Origin: Osmia lignaria lignaria
Taxonomy: Eukaryota; Arthropoda; Insecta; Hymenoptera; Megachilidae
NCBI RefSeq assembly: GCF_051020975.1
Contig: NC_135039.1
Coordinates: 11,196,692-11,260,691, forward strand
Length of the DNA stretch: 64,000 nucleotides
Direction of reading: 5' to 3'
Below are positions 62,528 to 64,000 of the stretch, piece by piece. A program made the position numbers and the translations under genes. The first letter of the stretch is position 1. Each line of letters opens with the position of its first letter. The notes below the pieces were generated by a model. It was not told where the DNA came from. It searched no databases and saw only the letters and a program-made list of their open reading frames with translations.

Positions 62528-63905
62528 TATTATTATTATGCTCAGTTATGAGGTATGGAAGAATAGCTGTAACGTGGCAGCGGAGCGTGATAGACGAGCC
62601 CTGGGTCGTCCCGAATCGTTCCCTGCCCTCTACCGAACGATATTCACTCATACGAATTAAAGTTTGAGCTTACACTTGGCGCACACCTTTGCCAACACTT
62701 CGTTCCTCTGCTTATTGACTCCTGCTGCTCTCCGCGACCCCTTGATCAACCTTTCGAGAGTAATGAAGCCTGTGACGACAAATATTTAACATACTCGGAC
62801 CGAGCCTCTCGGATCCACTTTATGATCCTTCGTCTATGATGTTCACGCGCAATTAATTCTTCTTCCCATCTTTGACCCTATGAAGGTATACCAACCGTTA
62901 TCGAGTGTAGTATATTTCTAAGCCTTCTGAAAGTCATCCATCGATCCAATTGTTGCTCTTCAATCTCAGCCAATACCTTCTCCTTTTCAAGATCAAGATA
63001 GAAAATGAGAGGGCGAGAGGATTGAGAGGTATAACCTCTGGGCAGAGAAAGAAAATTGGTAGAGGCAGGCCCGTGCACGTTCCAGAAAACTGGCCGCCAT
63101 GTCGGTCTCCATCGTCCCCCCACCACTGGTATACGTATATACAGCCACGAGATATCGTCCGTTGCACTTTTCAAGCTCTCGTGCGAACACACCGTATTAT
63201 ACATATATACATACGTGTGTGCAAGTACGAAGCATCGAGCAGCTCACACGCATCCATCGAGCATAGTCGCCACTCTCCAGCCGTGAGAGGAGAGACTGGT
63301 CCGTCCGGCGTACTGGAAAATAAAATCTTCCAGTGATATTCTGTCGTTACACTGAGAATCATGGATGATGTATTTTCAGGTTGCTGGCAATTATCGAGTG
63401 GATCCTGTTCCCTTATCTACCTCAAGATCTTCGGTTAAGTTCCTATACGCGATCTCCCTGCATGCCAAAGAATGTTCTATATCTGTTAAGAAAGGAAGAT
63501 TCTACGTTAACCCAATGCTCACCTGGTGTTGCAGAATTATTTGTAGAAGCTCTACCCTCAATTTGAAAGAGAGAGAGAGAGAGATATGTGAGTGAAAATT
63601 AGGTAGGGTTGGAATGACGTTGCGGGCGGGATTTTCGGTGCATGCTGGCTGATTTTCTAGGCGACCTTAGGTGGGATAACGGACTCTCTCCCACTCGTTG
63701 CAACGAGCTGGCAACGCCATTGGCAAGTGGCAACGCTGGCTGACAGGCCAGTGGGAGGGGTATAACAGTGGAGACTATAGCAATGTGGAGTGGGGTCGAT
63801 GGTCCCCCACTAGTTACGCCACTGGCAGTGAATTTCGCACGGGCAAACCAGAACTGCGAAACAGAGACGGAACGCGACAGACCACCGACCGTAGGGCTGG
63901 AGGAC

Positions 63906-63925
63906 GGGGGGGGGGGGGGGGGGGG
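63906..63925. repeat. Poly-G run of 20
   Basis: Twenty consecutive G on the forward strand, followed by a purine-rich AGACAGAGAGATAGAG stretch. Such a run is error-prone in sequencing, so the length is uncertain. Confidence 0.85.
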
Positions 63926-64000
63926 AGCAAAGACAGAGAGATAGAGAAAGAGAGAAGGTAGCCATGTGCGCCTGAGACAGCCTCGACTTTGCCACTAGGA

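Larger units (their letters stand above)
53641..64000. other. Non-coding region downstream of USP2
   Basis: More than 10 kb without a gene I can support. 53870-53960 holds two opposed CCAAT boxes (GACCAATCAGAG, GATTGGTCAG). 54140-54560 is CpG-rich with a GTATAGATGGCG motif at 54221. 55683-55886, 59254-59591 and 62100-62527 are mobile elements. 56560-57240 carries repeat-like text (GAACAACTTTTTCCTATACA). 57590-58480 is pyrimidine-rich, 60280-61100 and 61310-61520 purine-rich with (GA)n runs. Many ORFs of 60-177 codons exist on both strands, but none has a domain, a plausible start context or exon partners. The region could be the upstream part of a gene beyond the window or hold non-coding RNA. 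Confidence 0.5.

Noticed and set aside
62098..62529. Plant contamination as the source of the Stowaway-like element
   Set aside because: The element sits inside continuous insect-like sequence with a TA duplication, and nothing else in the window looks plant-derived.
57288..63995. Many ORFs of 60-177 codons on both strands downstream of USP2
   Set aside because: They overlap each other in several frames, lie in low-complexity GA/CT or GC-rich tracts, and none contains a recognisable motif or consistent exon structure.

Overview
The window is animal nuclear DNA. Genes have many short introns with GT..AG borders, AT-rich non-coding DNA, no operons, and proteins that are clear insect orthologues. 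The gene set (Sp-family zinc finger, WIP/verprolin, ABCF3, Mi-2/CHD, prefoldin 1, RRP5, USP2), the compact introns and the crowd of short DNA-transposon derivatives suggest a holometabolous insect, most likely a hymenopteran (bee, ant or wasp). The species cannot be fixed from sequence alone.

Layout. 1-1179 (+): 3' end of an Sp-family transcription factor (Btd box plus three C2H2 fingers). 3482-5345 (+): a complete WIP/verprolin gene (WH2 domain, polyproline, WASP-binding tail). 6176-10076 (-): complete ABCF3 in nine exons, tail-to-tail with WIP and head-to-head with 10746-11519 (+), a 228-residue protein I do not recognise. 14095-28282 (+): complete Mi-2/CHD3-4-type chromatin remodeller, 23 coding exons, 1963 residues. 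30443-30823 (-): prefoldin subunit 1, head-to-head with 31829-36795 (+), the ribosome-biogenesis factor RRP5 (PDCD11). 43907-52690 (+): a USP2-type deubiquitinase with two alternative, related N-terminal exons. 52691-64000: the USP2 3'UTR, then non-coding DNA with several mobile-element remnants and low-complexity tracts but no gene I can support. All exon joins given below were worked out by hand from splice sites and keep the reading frame to the stop codon.

The genes are housekeeping neighbours rather than a pathway: transcription and chromatin (Sp factor, Mi-2), actin (WIP), translation and stress signalling (ABCF3), protein folding (prefoldin), rRNA processing (RRP5) and ubiquitin removal (USP2).

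The unexpected content is mobile DNA. I find about twenty short non-autonomous elements with readable ends and, in many cases, intact target-site duplications: TTAA-flanked piggyBac-like elements, TA-flanked mariner and Tc1 types, hAT types with 8-bp duplications, a TAA-flanked PIF/Harbinger-type element, and one element with Stowaway-like ends. About ten of them sit inside Mi-2 introns. Two TTAA families have become tandem arrays. I did not see a new gene system such as a defence or biosynthetic cluster. The strongest leads are the TTAA-element arrays, the duplicated USP2 first exons, and the inverted CTCF-like sites in the prefoldin/RRP5 promoter.
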